Origin: Dyadobacter koreensis
GTDB lineage: Bacteria > Bacteroidota > Bacteroidia > Cytophagales > Spirosomataceae
DNA: 64,000 nucleotides
Assembly (NCBI RefSeq): GCF_900108855.1
Contig: NZ_FNXY01000009.1
Coordinates: forward strand, 124,001 to 188,000
Direction: 5' to 3'
The position numbers were made by a program, and so were the translations under genes. Each line of letters starts with the position of its first letter. Position 1 is the first letter of the stretch. The notes below the pieces were generated by a model. That model saw only the letters and a program-made list of their open reading frames with translations, ran no database searches and had not been told where the DNA came from. This document shows, in pieces, positions 1-8,779 of the stretch.

Positions 1-974
1 AAATCATATTTCTCTTCTGCCTCAGAACCTGCCAGAACATTCTGCGCATAACTATATATCGGGTTTTGAGGACTGACGGATTTCACCATCTCATCAAACC
101 GTGAACCGCCTTTTATCCAGGCTTCCAGTAAAGCAATTTCATCATCGGTAAGCGGTGCTTTTCCTCTCGGCGGCATGTGTTTTTTGTCGTCAAGAGGCAA
201 ATGAACGCGGGTTAATAAAACTCCCAGGTCAGCTTTTGTGGTATCCCAGGGCGTTCCTTCTTTCCCTCCTTTTGCAAACAATTCCTTGGTCTGCATTTGC
301 AAATTGCCCTTGGATTTTTGCGCATTATGGCAAGAAATACATTTTTGCTCTAAAATAGGTTCTACCAGATCAGTGTAAACGTTTGCTTCTTCAAAGGTTA
401 CTTTGTCATTTTCAACTACGGCAAGCTGCATAGGCGCCGTCAGGAAATCTTCTCCATGTGTAATATTTCCGCCCAAATGTCCGCCGACTAAAAGCATGAC
501 CAGCAGCGATACAGAAATAACTTTTGCAGGAATTTTCCAGGGAGGCAAATATTTTTGAAAACTATACCAAAAAATACTGGCAACTGAGATTATTATACCG
601 AGCCATTTGTGCCAGAAAATTGCATCTTTTTCATAACCACTTTCTTGTGATAGTACAAAACCGGAAAATGCAGCAATTGCAGCAGTTACTATACCGATCA
701 ATAAAAGTGTATCGGCCAAAGTCTCATTCCATTTGCTGGATTCTTTCTTTTCAATAATAAGAATCCAGAACGAATAAAGCATTAAGACAACCAAAGGGAA
801 ATGCAAAACCAACGGGTGCATACGTCCCAGAGATTGCATCCAAACAGGCACTACAAACCTGTTTTCAAAAAGTAAAAGAAAAATTAAAAGGCCGTTCAGG
901 AAGAAGGCAAAATTATAAATCCATCCCTTCCAACTTGAAAAAGAACGGCCATTCGGTTGTGATGCTGACTCCAT
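1..974 (-). CDS. Membrane-anchored c-type cytochrome, Planctomycete type (3' end outside window)
   Basis: The gene reads leftward off the window edge; 324 codons are visible and the C-terminus is missing. The N-terminal half has about five hydrophobic segments (near residues 20-40, 54-74, 88-108, 121-140 and 153-165), with a DUF2231-like motif RMHPLVLHFPLVV at 51-63. A soluble part follows with a heme c site CISCH at 212-216 and a motif MPPRGKAPLTDDE near 266, as in PSC1-type cytochromes. Such proteins usually bind one heme outside the cytoplasmic membrane. It starts directly upstream of the DUF1501 gene's end on the opposite read order: in transcription the order is PSD1 protein, DUF1501, this gene, so one operon is likely. 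The electron donor and acceptor are unknown. Confidence 0.85.
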   Translation of the reverse strand, partial: MESASQPNGRSFSSWKGWIYNFAFFLNGLLIFLLLFENRFVVPVWMQSLGRMHPLVLHFPLVVLMLYSFWILIIEKKESSKWNETLADTLLLIGIVTAAIAAFSGFVLSQESGYEKDAIFWHKWLGIIISVASIFWYSFQKYLPPWKIPAKVISVSLLVMLLVGGHLGGNITHGEDFLTAPMQLAVVENDKVTFEEANVYTDLVEPILEQKCISCHNAQKSKGNLQMQTKELFAKGGKEGTPWDTTKADLGVLLTRVHLPLDDKKHMPPRGKAPLTDDEIALLEAWIKGGSRFDEMVKSVSPQNPIYSYAQNVLAGSEAEEKYD

Positions 975-2432
975 TTAAGCAATAATTCCTTTTACTAACT
1001 TGCCAGCAACATCAGTAAGCCTGTAACGGCGTCCCTGATGTTTGTAAACTAATTTTTCGTGATCCAGGCCCAATTGATTTAATATCGTTGCATGGAAATC
1101 ATGCACATGCACGGGATCTTTTACAATGTTATATCCAAATTCATCCGTTTCACCATATACAATACCTGGTTTTACACCACCGCCAGCCATCCAGACCGTA
1201 AATGCTCTTGGATGATGATCACGGCCATAATTATCTTTTGTTAAAGTACCCTGGCAATAATTCGTCCTACCAAATTCTCCTCCCCAGATCACGAGTGTTT
1301 CATCCAGTAATCCGCGTTGTTTCAAATCTGTTATCAATGCGGCGGACGATTGATCAACATCCATACATTGACCTTTAATTTCATTTGGCAATCCGCCGTG
1401 ACTATCCCAGCCCTGATGATAAAGCTGAATAAAACGAACGCCTTGTTCAGATAACTTCCTTGCTAAAAGACAATTGGCAGCATAAGTTCCTGGCACCAGA
1501 CATTCCGGTCCGTACATTTTGACGATAGACTCCGGCTCTTTGCTCATATCGGTGATTTCAGGCACAGCGGTCTGCATACGATAAGCCATTTCATATTGCT
1601 GAATTTTCGCCGTCACTTCGGGATCTGCAAATTCATCAAAAGTATTTTGGTTTAACTGGGAAAGTTTGTCAAGCATTTTGCGCCTTTCTTCCCGGTTCAT
1701 TCCATCGGGATCGTTCAGATAAAGTACCGGATTTTCGCCGCTGCTGAATTGCACGCCCTGATGAACAGAATCCAGAAATCCGTTGGTCCACAATTTAGAA
1801 TAAACCCCTTGTCCATTTCCCTTACCACGCGACAAAAGCACACAAAATCCTGGCAAATTCTGGTTTTCACTCCCTAAACCATAACTCAACCAGGAACCCA
1901 TACTCGGACGATTTCCAACCTGAGCGCCGGTTTGGAAAAAGGTCAAAGCCGGATCATGGTTAATAGCTTCCGTATTAAGTGATTTTATAATACAAAGATC
2001 GTCGACAATTTTGGACATGTGCGGCAGTAACTCGCTCATCCATGCCCCCGATTTTCCATATTGGGCAAAGTTAAATACTGAACCTGCAAGTGGAAATTTT
2101 GCCTGGTTGGCTGTCATACCTGTTAACCTTTGACCTGCCCGAATGGATTCTGGCAAATCCTGTCCATGCATTTTATTCAGCATCGGTTTGTAATCAAACA
2201 AATCCAGCTGGGAGGGCGCACCGTTTTGAAAAAGGTATATCACCCGTTTTGCTTTGGGAGCAAAATGTGGCAATCCAGCCATAAGCTCATTTACATCGCT
2301 CTCGCCTCCACCTTTGAACATATCAGGTATCAGCAGGGAACCTAAGGCAGCACTTCCTAAACCCAAACTTAATTTGGATAAGAAATGCCGGCGGTTCGTA
2401 TTCAAACCAAAATCAAAAATCGGTTTTTCCAT
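975..2432 (-). CDS. DUF1501 domain protein, Tat-exported
   Basis: A 485-residue protein with a twin-arginine signal: NRRHFLSK near residue 13 is followed by a hydrophobic stretch. The body matches the DUF1501 family (sulfatase/alkaline-phosphatase-like fold), with WDSHGG, a GGEFGRT motif and GRDHHPRAFTVW near the C-terminus. DUF1501 genes usually sit beside PSD1/DUF1553 cytochromes, as here. The substrate is not known; in Planctomycetes the pair is suspected to act on polysaccharides or sulfated compounds, which is only inference. Its stop abuts the start of the downstream membrane cytochrome gene, which supports co-transcription. Confidence 0.88.
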   Translation of the reverse strand: MEKPIFDFGLNTNRRHFLSKLSLGLGSAALGSLLIPDMFKGGGESDVNELMAGLPHFAPKAKRVIYLFQNGAPSQLDLFDYKPMLNKMHGQDLPESIRAGQRLTGMTANQAKFPLAGSVFNFAQYGKSGAWMSELLPHMSKIVDDLCIIKSLNTEAINHDPALTFFQTGAQVGNRPSMGSWLSYGLGSENQNLPGFCVLLSRGKGNGQGVYSKLWTNGFLDSVHQGVQFSSGENPVLYLNDPDGMNREERRKMLDKLSQLNQNTFDEFADPEVTAKIQQYEMAYRMQTAVPEITDMSKEPESIVKMYGPECLVPGTYAANCLLARKLSEQGVRFIQLYHQGWDSHGGLPNEIKGQCMDVDQSSAALITDLKQRGLLDETLVIWGGEFGRTNYCQGTLTKDNYGRDHHPRAFTVWMAGGGVKPGIVYGETDEFGYNIVKDPVHVHDFHATILNQLGLDHEKLVYKHQGRRYRLTDVAGKLVKGIIA

Positions 2433-2447
2433 TTTTCAGTTTTTTTT

Positions 2448-2557
2448 CTAACCGCACCGGCGGCCCGGCGCAATAGACGCTATGGGTTTCGCAATAGACA
2501 CAAGACTGGACTTCAATCGCGTCCATTGCGTAAACCATTGCGTCTATTGCGGTTAAG
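2448..2557. repeat. 110-base imperfect palindrome between the PSD1 and DUF1501 genes
   Basis: The two halves of this stretch are near reverse complements. Each arm carries two copies of a CGCAATRGACRC-like unit (left 2469-2479 and 2489-2500; right, inverted, 2518-2530 and 2537-2551), and the outer ends also match (CTAACCGCA against TGCGGTTAAG). The left arm holds an extra GC-rich block at 2456-2469. It can fold into a long hairpin that fills the whole spacer between the two genes. It could be a mobile intergenic repeat, an mRNA-stabilising hairpin or an attenuator. There is no T-run typical of a terminator. Confidence 0.7.
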
Positions 2558-2566
2558 TTTTAGGTC

Positions 2567-4891
2567 TTAGGATTTAGTGATCGTCTCTTCCATATTATAC
2601 AAGGTATTAATCACTCTCATCAACGCTGCTGCTTCATTTTCTTTCACTTTCAATTCATGTGGATACTCGCCCACATTCAAAATCTTATGCGCCTGATTCT
2701 TATTTTTCCCAATCGATGACAACTCGTCGTTGTAATATTCCGTCAGTAATTTAACTTCTTTGTCCGATGGTTTTCTGCAAACAATTCTTTGAAATGATTC
2801 CGTAATTTTCTGTTCTGGTGATAAAGATTTTAAGGACATTTTCTCCGCCAAAACTCTGGATGCTTCCAAAACCGCCGGATCATTAAGCATCACCAAAGCT
2901 TGCAAAGGCGTATTGGTTTTTGAACGTTTCACTTCACAATGATCCCGGTTACTGGCATCGAAAATGATCATAGAAGGCGGCGGAACGGTAAGTTTGATAA
3001 ACGTGTACATTCCCCGGCGGTAAAGCGCGTCATTATGATCCTGATTATATTTTGCTAGCTGTCCCCGCCCGGAAGTCGCTGCTTCCCATAGTCCTTTAGG
3101 CTGATATGGTTTCACACTTGGCCCGCCGATTTTTGAATTTAACAATCCGCTGCTTGACAAAACGATATCACGCACAGATTCCGCCGGCAAACGGTAACGA
3201 GGTCCACGCGAAAGATAAATATTATCAGGATCGAGTTTCTCCTTGTCTTTGGTAAGTTTGGCTGATTGTTTATACGTGCTGGAAGTCACGATCTGCCTGA
3301 CCAACCGTTTGATATCCCAGCCATGATTCATAAAATCTACCGCCATCCAGTCGAGCAGGGCAGGATGCGTCGGCAACTCGCCCTGCATACCAAAATCACC
3401 TGTACTTTTTACGATTCCCCGTCCGAATAAATCCTGCCAAATCTGATTGACAAAAACTCTGGCCGTCAAAGGATTTTGCTTGCTGGTAGTCCAACTTGCC
3501 AAACCAAGCCTATTCTGAGGAATTTTAGTAGTATCAAATTTCATGACCGATGGCAGTCCGGAAGCGGTAACAACTTTTCCGGGCGCGTCGTAAACTCCCC
3601 TGTTCAAAATGTGCGTTGCCCGTAAAGTATCGCGTTCGCCCATCACCGAAACCATTAATCTGCTCGTATCCGGACGATTAATAAAGGTCAAAACCCTGTT
3701 CGCCTCATCATCCGTAATACTCATAATCGGATTTTTTGCAGGCTTCGATTGTGACACATCTCCTTCATAACCCACTTCTTTGGTATTATTAAAAAAGGCA
3801 AAAAGTCTGTAATAATCTTCCTGGGAAATCGGGTCATATTTGTGATCATGACATTGGGCGCATTCAACGGAAAGGCCCAAAATCCCCATTCCGTAAGTTT
3901 TCGTTTTGTCGATATTATATTCAATCCGGTACTCCTCCGGAATCACGCCGCCTTCCTCGGTATACTTGTGATTTCTGAAAAAAGCGGTTGCCAGAATTTG
4001 CTCCTTGCTGGCATTTGGCAGCATATCGCCTGCAATCTGCCAGGTCAGAAATTTGTCGTATGAAAGATTTTTATTAAATGCATTGATCACCCAATCGCGC
4101 CATGGCCATTGAGTCCGGATTTCGTCATCCTGATAACCGTAAGAATCGGCATAACGGGCAACATCCAGCCAATGCAGGGCCATTTTCTCACCATATGTTT
4201 TTTGGCTGAGCAACTCGTCGACTATTTTTTCGTAAGCGTTGGCACTATTATCTGCGGCAAATTTATTTTGAAGTTCGATCGAAGGAGGCAACCCAGTTAA
4301 GTCAAGCGCAACTCTTTTTAACAGATGACTTTTATCGGCCTCTTCATTGGGATTAATTCCCAAATTTTCCATCTTGGCAAGCGTAAAATAATCGATCTCG
4401 TTTTTTGGCCAGTCCTTTTTATCCACTTCCGGAATTTTTGGTAATGAAGGAGCGGTGAAAGCCCAGTGCTTTTCATATTTCGCGCCCTGTTCAATCCATT
4501 TTTTCACCAGACCAATCTCGGATTCATTCAATAACCCCAAATGAGATTCAGGTGTAGGCATCTGGATTTCGGGATCCAGAGAAGTTATTCTTTTGTACAA
4601 TTCTGATTGTTCAGGTTTGCCAGGAAAAATGGCAACAGCTCCTTTTCCATCTTTCAATTTTGCATATGCACTTTCGGCCATATCCAGACGAAGCCCGGCC
4701 TCTCTTTTATTCGCATCGGGTCCATGACAGGCGAAACATTTATCAGATAAAATCGGACGAATGTGAAAATTATAGCTAACAACTTCCTCGGAAGATCTCT
4801 TCGCAGCACTGCCATTCTTCTGAAAACAAGAGACGATCCCCAGAATTGCAGTGAAAATTATTCCAGCTAAAAAGAAGAGTCGCTTCTTCAT
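2567..4891 (-). CDS. PSD1 / DUF1549 / DUF1553 cytochrome c lipoprotein
   Basis: A 774-residue protein whose signal peptide ends in a lipobox (GIVSC, Cys22), so probably a lipoprotein. A Planctomycete cytochrome domain with CFACH (52-56) and a GKPEQSELYKRI segment comes first. A DUF1549 domain follows (about 155-370), with a second CxxCH, CAQCHDHKYDP, at about 344. A DUF1553 domain (about 465-740) includes LFGRGIVKSTGDFG. Many relatives exceed 900 residues because of a middle insert; this one lacks it. It is the first gene of a three-gene minus-strand set with DUF1501 and a membrane cytochrome. A redox or polysaccharide-related role at the envelope is inferred, not shown. Confidence 0.9.
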   Translation of the reverse strand: MKKRLFFLAGIIFTAILGIVSCFQKNGSAAKRSSEEVVSYNFHIRPILSDKCFACHGPDANKREAGLRLDMAESAYAKLKDGKGAVAIFPGKPEQSELYKRITSLDPEIQMPTPESHLGLLNESEIGLVKKWIEQGAKYEKHWAFTAPSLPKIPEVDKKDWPKNEIDYFTLAKMENLGINPNEEADKSHLLKRVALDLTGLPPSIELQNKFAADNSANAYEKIVDELLSQKTYGEKMALHWLDVARYADSYGYQDDEIRTQWPWRDWVINAFNKNLSYDKFLTWQIAGDMLPNASKEQILATAFFRNHKYTEEGGVIPEEYRIEYNIDKTKTYGMGILGLSVECAQCHDHKYDPISQEDYYRLFAFFNNTKEVGYEGDVSQSKPAKNPIMSITDDEANRVLTFINRPDTSRLMVSVMGERDTLRATHILNRGVYDAPGKVVTASGLPSVMKFDTTKIPQNRLGLASWTTSKQNPLTARVFVNQIWQDLFGRGIVKSTGDFGMQGELPTHPALLDWMAVDFMNHGWDIKRLVRQIVTSSTYKQSAKLTKDKEKLDPDNIYLSRGPRYRLPAESVRDIVLSSSGLLNSKIGGPSVKPYQPKGLWEAATSGRGQLAKYNQDHNDALYRRGMYTFIKLTVPPPSMIIFDASNRDHCEVKRSKTNTPLQALVMLNDPAVLEASRVLAEKMSLKSLSPEQKITESFQRIVCRKPSDKEVKLLTEYYNDELSSIGKNKNQAHKILNVGEYPHELKVKENEAAALMRVINTLYNMEETITKS

Positions 4892-5028
4892 CTATTTATT
4901 ACGTTGTTAGTATTGAATTCAGTTATGATGTATCAAGAGAAAATAATTTGTGTTATAATTATACTCAAAATATTTTAAACTATTTCAATAAAACGAGATA
5001 AAATGCTGATCATGTATGAACATAGGTA

Positions 5029-5036
5029 CAAAATTA
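5029..5036 (-). promoter_or_regulatory. -7 box of a Bacteroidota sigma-A promoter for the cytochrome operon
   Basis: Read on the minus strand this is TAATTTTG, an exact fit to TAnnTTTG. No TTG lies at the ideal distance upstream, so only the -7 half is supported. It would give a leader of about 130 bases before the PSD1 gene. Confidence 0.4.
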
Positions 5037-5168
5037 TTTTTTCTTTATTTAAATATAGAAAATTTCAATAGTTTATACCTTCACAGTATAATCAACTGAT
5101 AACAGGTAATAGTTTAAAATATTACGAATCTCTTTTAAATCATTACCAGTAAAATTTAAAAAACCTAT

Positions 5169-6080
5169 ATGTCAGCTCCAAATCAAAATACAGAAGTGCT
5201 GGATATTGTATTAGGCGGATTGATGCACCGCTACCAAGAACGGGTTCCTGACGTCAGGATAATTCTGAACGCCATGGTTTCAGAAGGGATTATTGATCAG
5301 GAAACAAATATAGAAAACGATCATATCGCTTTCAGGACCATGGGCGTTCCGCAGCTTGGTGTCCAGTCTTTTGAAAAAATTTTCCTCCATTACGGTTACG
5401 AAAAAAAGGATCATTATTTCTTCGAAGGAAAAAAACTCGATGCATGGTGGTACAGCCCTCCACGGGAAACAGATCCGAGGATTTTTGTCAGCGAACTTCG
5501 GGTGGCTGACCTCTCAGAAGAAAGTCAGCGTATTATTAAAAGTTATACGGATGAAGTTGTCAGCGATCCGGTGGATAATCTCGACTTAAATAATGGCGAA
5601 GCTGTTGATGCCTTTTTGCATACACCTCTCTGGCGAACACCAACGTTGAGTGATTATCTGACTTTGTTAAAGGAAAGCGAATATGCCGCCTGGGTGATTT
5701 ACAACCGGTATTATCTGAATCATTTCACGATCAGCGTGCACAATTTACCCGAAGGATATAATACGGTGGCTGATTTCAATATTTTTCTTGAAAAACATGG
5801 AATTATACTCAACACATCAGGAGGAAAAATTAAAACCAGTCCTGATGGCGGTTTGATACAAAGTGCTACTGTTGCACAAATGATCGAAGCGGAATTTGCA
5901 AATGGTGAGACTTATAAAATTTCAGGTTCTTATGTTGAGTTTGCAGAAAGAAGAATTCTGCCAGAATTTACAAATCTGCCTATTGATCAAATTTCAAGAA
6001 AAAATCGCCGGGATGGCTTTGAAGCAGCGAACGCAGATAAGATTTTTGAGAGTACTTATACGACGCAGACGGGGAAGTAA
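5169..6080 (+). CDS. DUF1338 protein, 2-oxoadipate dioxygenase/decarboxylase (HglS/YdcJ) family
   Basis: A 303-residue soluble protein. The motif ENDHIAFRTMGVPQLG near residue 49 and HFTISVHN near 185 are typical of DUF1338. By comparison with HglS of Pseudomonas, which turns 2-oxoadipate into D-2-hydroxyglutarate in lysine breakdown, the metal ligands would be His52, His185 and Glu257 (in YVEFAER). HglS is much longer (about 460 residues), so this is the short form and its substrate may differ. It stands alone, but an L-2-hydroxyglutarate oxidase gene lies elsewhere in the window (51607). The ATG is preceded by an AT-rich leader without a clear ribosome binding site, as is usual in this phylum. 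Confidence 0.85.
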   Translation: MSAPNQNTEVLDIVLGGLMHRYQERVPDVRIILNAMVSEGIIDQETNIENDHIAFRTMGVPQLGVQSFEKIFLHYGYEKKDHYFFEGKKLDAWWYSPPRETDPRIFVSELRVADLSEESQRIIKSYTDEVVSDPVDNLDLNNGEAVDAFLHTPLWRTPTLSDYLTLLKESEYAAWVIYNRYYLNHFTISVHNLPEGYNTVADFNIFLEKHGIILNTSGGKIKTSPDGGLIQSATVAQMIEAEFANGETYKISGSYVEFAERRILPEFTNLPIDQISRKNRRDGFEAANADKIFESTYTTQTGK

Positions 6081-6376
6081 TTAATCAGCTAAAACCGATT
6101 CATCGAATAAAACATCAGGACAAAAATCCAATGGTGTGAAAATCAGTTTCCCATCTGTATCTAGCATTTCAGCTACATTTTCCCAATATATCGTGCGTCC
6201 GTTTTGGCTTTTTGGAAAGTGGAATCGTTCAGAATTTTAAAATAAGCACTATCCTTCTTCTCAAAATATTCTGATAGAAATTGTGAGAAATCGTTTACCC
6301 TGATTTGATCATCACTCCATAAAGCTTTTATGGAGAAATTATCAATCGATATAATTTTTTTGACTCGTGGATTCAT
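6081..6376 (-). pseudogene. DUF2442 protein gene, broken by a one-base frameshift
   Basis: The first 60 or so codons give MNPRVKKIISIDNF through NDSTFQKAKTDA, like the start of a DUF2442 protein. The frame then hits a stop at about 6173. If one base is missing near 6194-6200, the other frame continues as TIYWENVAEMLDTDGKLIF and ends at a TAA at 6081-6083, and the TIxW motif is the expected DUF2442 sequence after the acidic residue. Its ATG overlaps the TAA of the upstream DUF4160 reading frame (TAATG), the usual coupled layout of these pairs. DUF4160-DUF2442 pairs resemble toxin-antitoxin modules. Either this gene has decayed or the assembly has an indel here. Confidence 0.8.
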
Positions 6377-6639
6377 TACTGTAATGGCTTTATTTTTCTT
6401 AACTGCCCGCTATCCTTCTGGGACTCTAAATAATTTTTAAACAAATCTTCTCTATATAATTCAACCCACGCCTGAATAAGCCTGGTTTATTTTCTAGGAA
6501 GATCTCCCACAATTATATTTCCTGTTTCAATGAAAAATTGGGCTTCCTGACCATTATACTCTGCATGAAAATGCGGCGGCAAATGGTCTTTAAAATACAT
6601 ATAAATAATAACTCCAAAAAAACGGGATATTTAAGGCAT
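6376..6639 (-). pseudogene. DUF4160 protein gene with two in-frame stop codons
   Basis: Starting at 6639 the frame reads MP, stop, ISRFFGVIIYMYFKDHLPPH, then FHAEYNGQEAQFFIE through GDLPRK, stop, TRLIQAWVELYREDLF, ending in KIKPLQ. This is a full-length DUF4160 protein (87 residues; family motif DHxPPHFHA intact) with stop codons at codon 3 (6631-6633) and at 6487-6489. Two independent nonsense codons make sequencing error unlikely. Together with the frameshift in the DUF2442 gene that follows, this marks a dead module. An internal start could still make a fragment, but the second stop would remove the C-terminal third. Confidence 0.85.
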
Positions 6640-6714
6640 CCTTTCCAAATTAATTTCAAACATAAAGTTACAGTTTTCTGCATCAATTTTAATGAGCTGA
6701 CTGTAGACTCAAAA

Positions 6715-8664
6715 TCACTCATTCACCAAAAAATAAACCACCCTGCAAGCATTCCCAACACTCTTCTCATTTTTCTCCTGAGCAATATTCACCATCAAAG
6801 TATGCTTACCCGAAGAAAGCTCATCCGCCAACATCAAATACCAGGGCAAGTGTAACTGGGTACTCCACTGCGTGAATAAATCCATTGTTTGGGCTTTTTT
6901 CCCATCAATTGAATAGGAAATTTTTCCTGTGTCAGGACCGGAAATAATGGCGATTCCAACAGCCCGTCCTTTAAAATCAAATTCGAAAGATGCCTTTGCA
7001 GTTTCTCCAACCAGCATCGGAACATTTACAAAACCGGGCCTTGTGGAAACATTATCAGCAGGTTTCCAATCCGGATCAATCTTAAAACCCTCTAATTTTT
7101 TGGCTTCCGCCACGGGATGATATTTTGCTTTTTCGTAGGAAAATTTGTCAATAGGAACCGGCAATTTCACAATACCGGCAGTTGTGCTGTCAGGATTTAA
7201 TTTCAGTAATTCTTTTATGGTTTGAAAATAAATTTCCTGCCCATACGGTGATGGATGCAGGTCCTTGAAATCATATTTCCATGAAAATTCTCCGGCATTA
7301 ATTCGGTCATAAACTTCCCGGGCCAGATTGATGTAAGATGCACCATAGTATTTTGCAATTCTCTGATGTACATTCACTTCAATCGGTTCTTTTCCTGCAT
7401 CATAATCAGCATTTTTAGCCGGTTCAGCAAAAGCCATGAGTACCACATTCGCTTTGGGATTTTTGGCATACATCTGTCTTAATATTCCTTCCAAACCCTT
7501 TATCTGAGCTTTTTCACTGAAACCATTTCCACGGTCATTTACCGCTGCTTCGACAAAAAGCAGATCAGGCGTTCCTTTTTCCAGAACATCGCGCTGGAAA
7601 CGAAAAGCATGGGGTGTGCTTCCCAAAGAAGGGATTCCAGCCGCGATAAACGTAAATTCTGTTTCAGGAAAATGTTCTTGCAAATACTTGGAAGTTTTAT
7701 TTCGCCACCCCGGATTATGGGTAATAGATCCTCCCAAAAATGCTACCGTTCCTTTTTTCGTCGTTCTGAATTTTTCGTAGGCGTTAGCCAATCCACGGTT
7801 TACTTCGATATAAGGAGCGTGTGAAAGTGGTTTTAAAACCGGGACGCTATTGTCAAAAATAAAATTTGCCAGCATTTCAGGATGTTCAATTGTAAAATGA
7901 TGTCCTTCCAAAGCCTGTTCTCCACGTGTCATAGGAACAACCGTAGCGGGACCGCCCAGTTTTATATAATTGGCAATTAAAATATCGGAGTTTTCTGATG
8001 GCGGGACGATCTTGTCGTTCAGTCCGATCACATGTAAAATGGGTACTTTGAAAGATGCCAGACCTGCCAGATCGTTAAGTGGAATATCATCAAATGTTTT
8101 CGCAGTTTCTTCGGTAAGCTTATTCAGTTCCAGCCAGCTTGCCCAATCCTTTGGCGAACCTTGTCCCTTGCCTTTTCCTCCCGGCCAGCTTTTCGGATCG
8201 CAAACCGGTGCTTCGGCATAAATACAGCTTACTTTATCAGGGTTTCTTTTAGCCCAGCCATAAACATATAAACCACCTCGACTTACGCCTTCCAAAGCCA
8301 CTTTTGGTGCAAATTGTTTTTCCTTAACCAGATAATCATAAAAAGCATCCCAAACCTGCATCGCCTTCGGGTGCGCAAAAAGGTCGTTGGTATTGACGTA
8401 AGCCACATGAAAGCCGCGCGAAAGTAAAATGCTGTCCATATCTGTGTGCCAGGTTGGAAAATGGGCACGCCAGACCCAAGGATTCCCCGGAAGCGCCTGT
8501 TTTGGCATTACGTACCAGGCTTTTGTATTTTGAAAAGAAAATTCAACCTTATTAAACCCTTTCCAAACCGAAGCTTGCTCATGGCTTTGCGCCAGCAGCA
8601 TCTGGCAAAAACTGGTAGCAAAAAAGAGAAAAATCGTGCAGGACAAATAAGTTATCTGTTTCAT
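6715..8664 (-). CDS. Exported fusion of an alpha/beta hydrolase and an SGNH (GDSL-type) esterase
   Basis: A 649-residue protein taken from the ATG at 8664, which gives a normal signal peptide ending near MLLAQ; upstream in-frame starts would overlap the divergent M24 gene. Residues about 30-300 form an alpha/beta hydrolase with nucleophile elbow GVSRGG (Ser128). Residues about 305-500 form an SGNH hydrolase with block I FLGGSIT (Ser313), block III VEAAVNDRG and catalytic DLHPS (Asp468, His470). The last 120 residues look like a beta-rich, possibly carbohydrate-binding part. Two esterase domains in one chain suggest polysaccharide deacylation in the periplasm or outside the cell. The substrate is unknown, though the neighbours do not suggest a polysaccharide utilisation locus. 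Confidence 0.85.
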   Translation of the reverse strand: MKQITYLSCTIFLFFATSFCQMLLAQSHEQASVWKGFNKVEFSFQNTKAWYVMPKQALPGNPWVWRAHFPTWHTDMDSILLSRGFHVAYVNTNDLFAHPKAMQVWDAFYDYLVKEKQFAPKVALEGVSRGGLYVYGWAKRNPDKVSCIYAEAPVCDPKSWPGGKGKGQGSPKDWASWLELNKLTEETAKTFDDIPLNDLAGLASFKVPILHVIGLNDKIVPPSENSDILIANYIKLGGPATVVPMTRGEQALEGHHFTIEHPEMLANFIFDNSVPVLKPLSHAPYIEVNRGLANAYEKFRTTKKGTVAFLGGSITHNPGWRNKTSKYLQEHFPETEFTFIAAGIPSLGSTPHAFRFQRDVLEKGTPDLLFVEAAVNDRGNGFSEKAQIKGLEGILRQMYAKNPKANVVLMAFAEPAKNADYDAGKEPIEVNVHQRIAKYYGASYINLAREVYDRINAGEFSWKYDFKDLHPSPYGQEIYFQTIKELLKLNPDSTTAGIVKLPVPIDKFSYEKAKYHPVAEAKKLEGFKIDPDWKPADNVSTRPGFVNVPMLVGETAKASFEFDFKGRAVGIAIISGPDTGKISYSIDGKKAQTMDLFTQWSTQLHLPWYLMLADELSSGKHTLMVNIAQEKNEKSVGNACRVVYFLVNE

Positions 8665-8779
8665 AATGGTACAAAGACAGGAATGGCTTATCTCTAACAT
8701 ATAAGCATAAACCTTATTTATTTTTTCCAGACAACAATCATTATATTGATTTGTTATTAACCTAACTTGTTTTCCACCA

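Noticed and set aside
2448..2557. CRISPR array
   Set aside because: Only two short units per arm, in inverted order and without regular spacers; no cas genes nearby.
6513..6855. Short open frames on either strand over 6513-6855
   Set aside because: They lie in other frames across the DUF4160 pseudogene and the end of the hydrolase gene and have no recognisable content.
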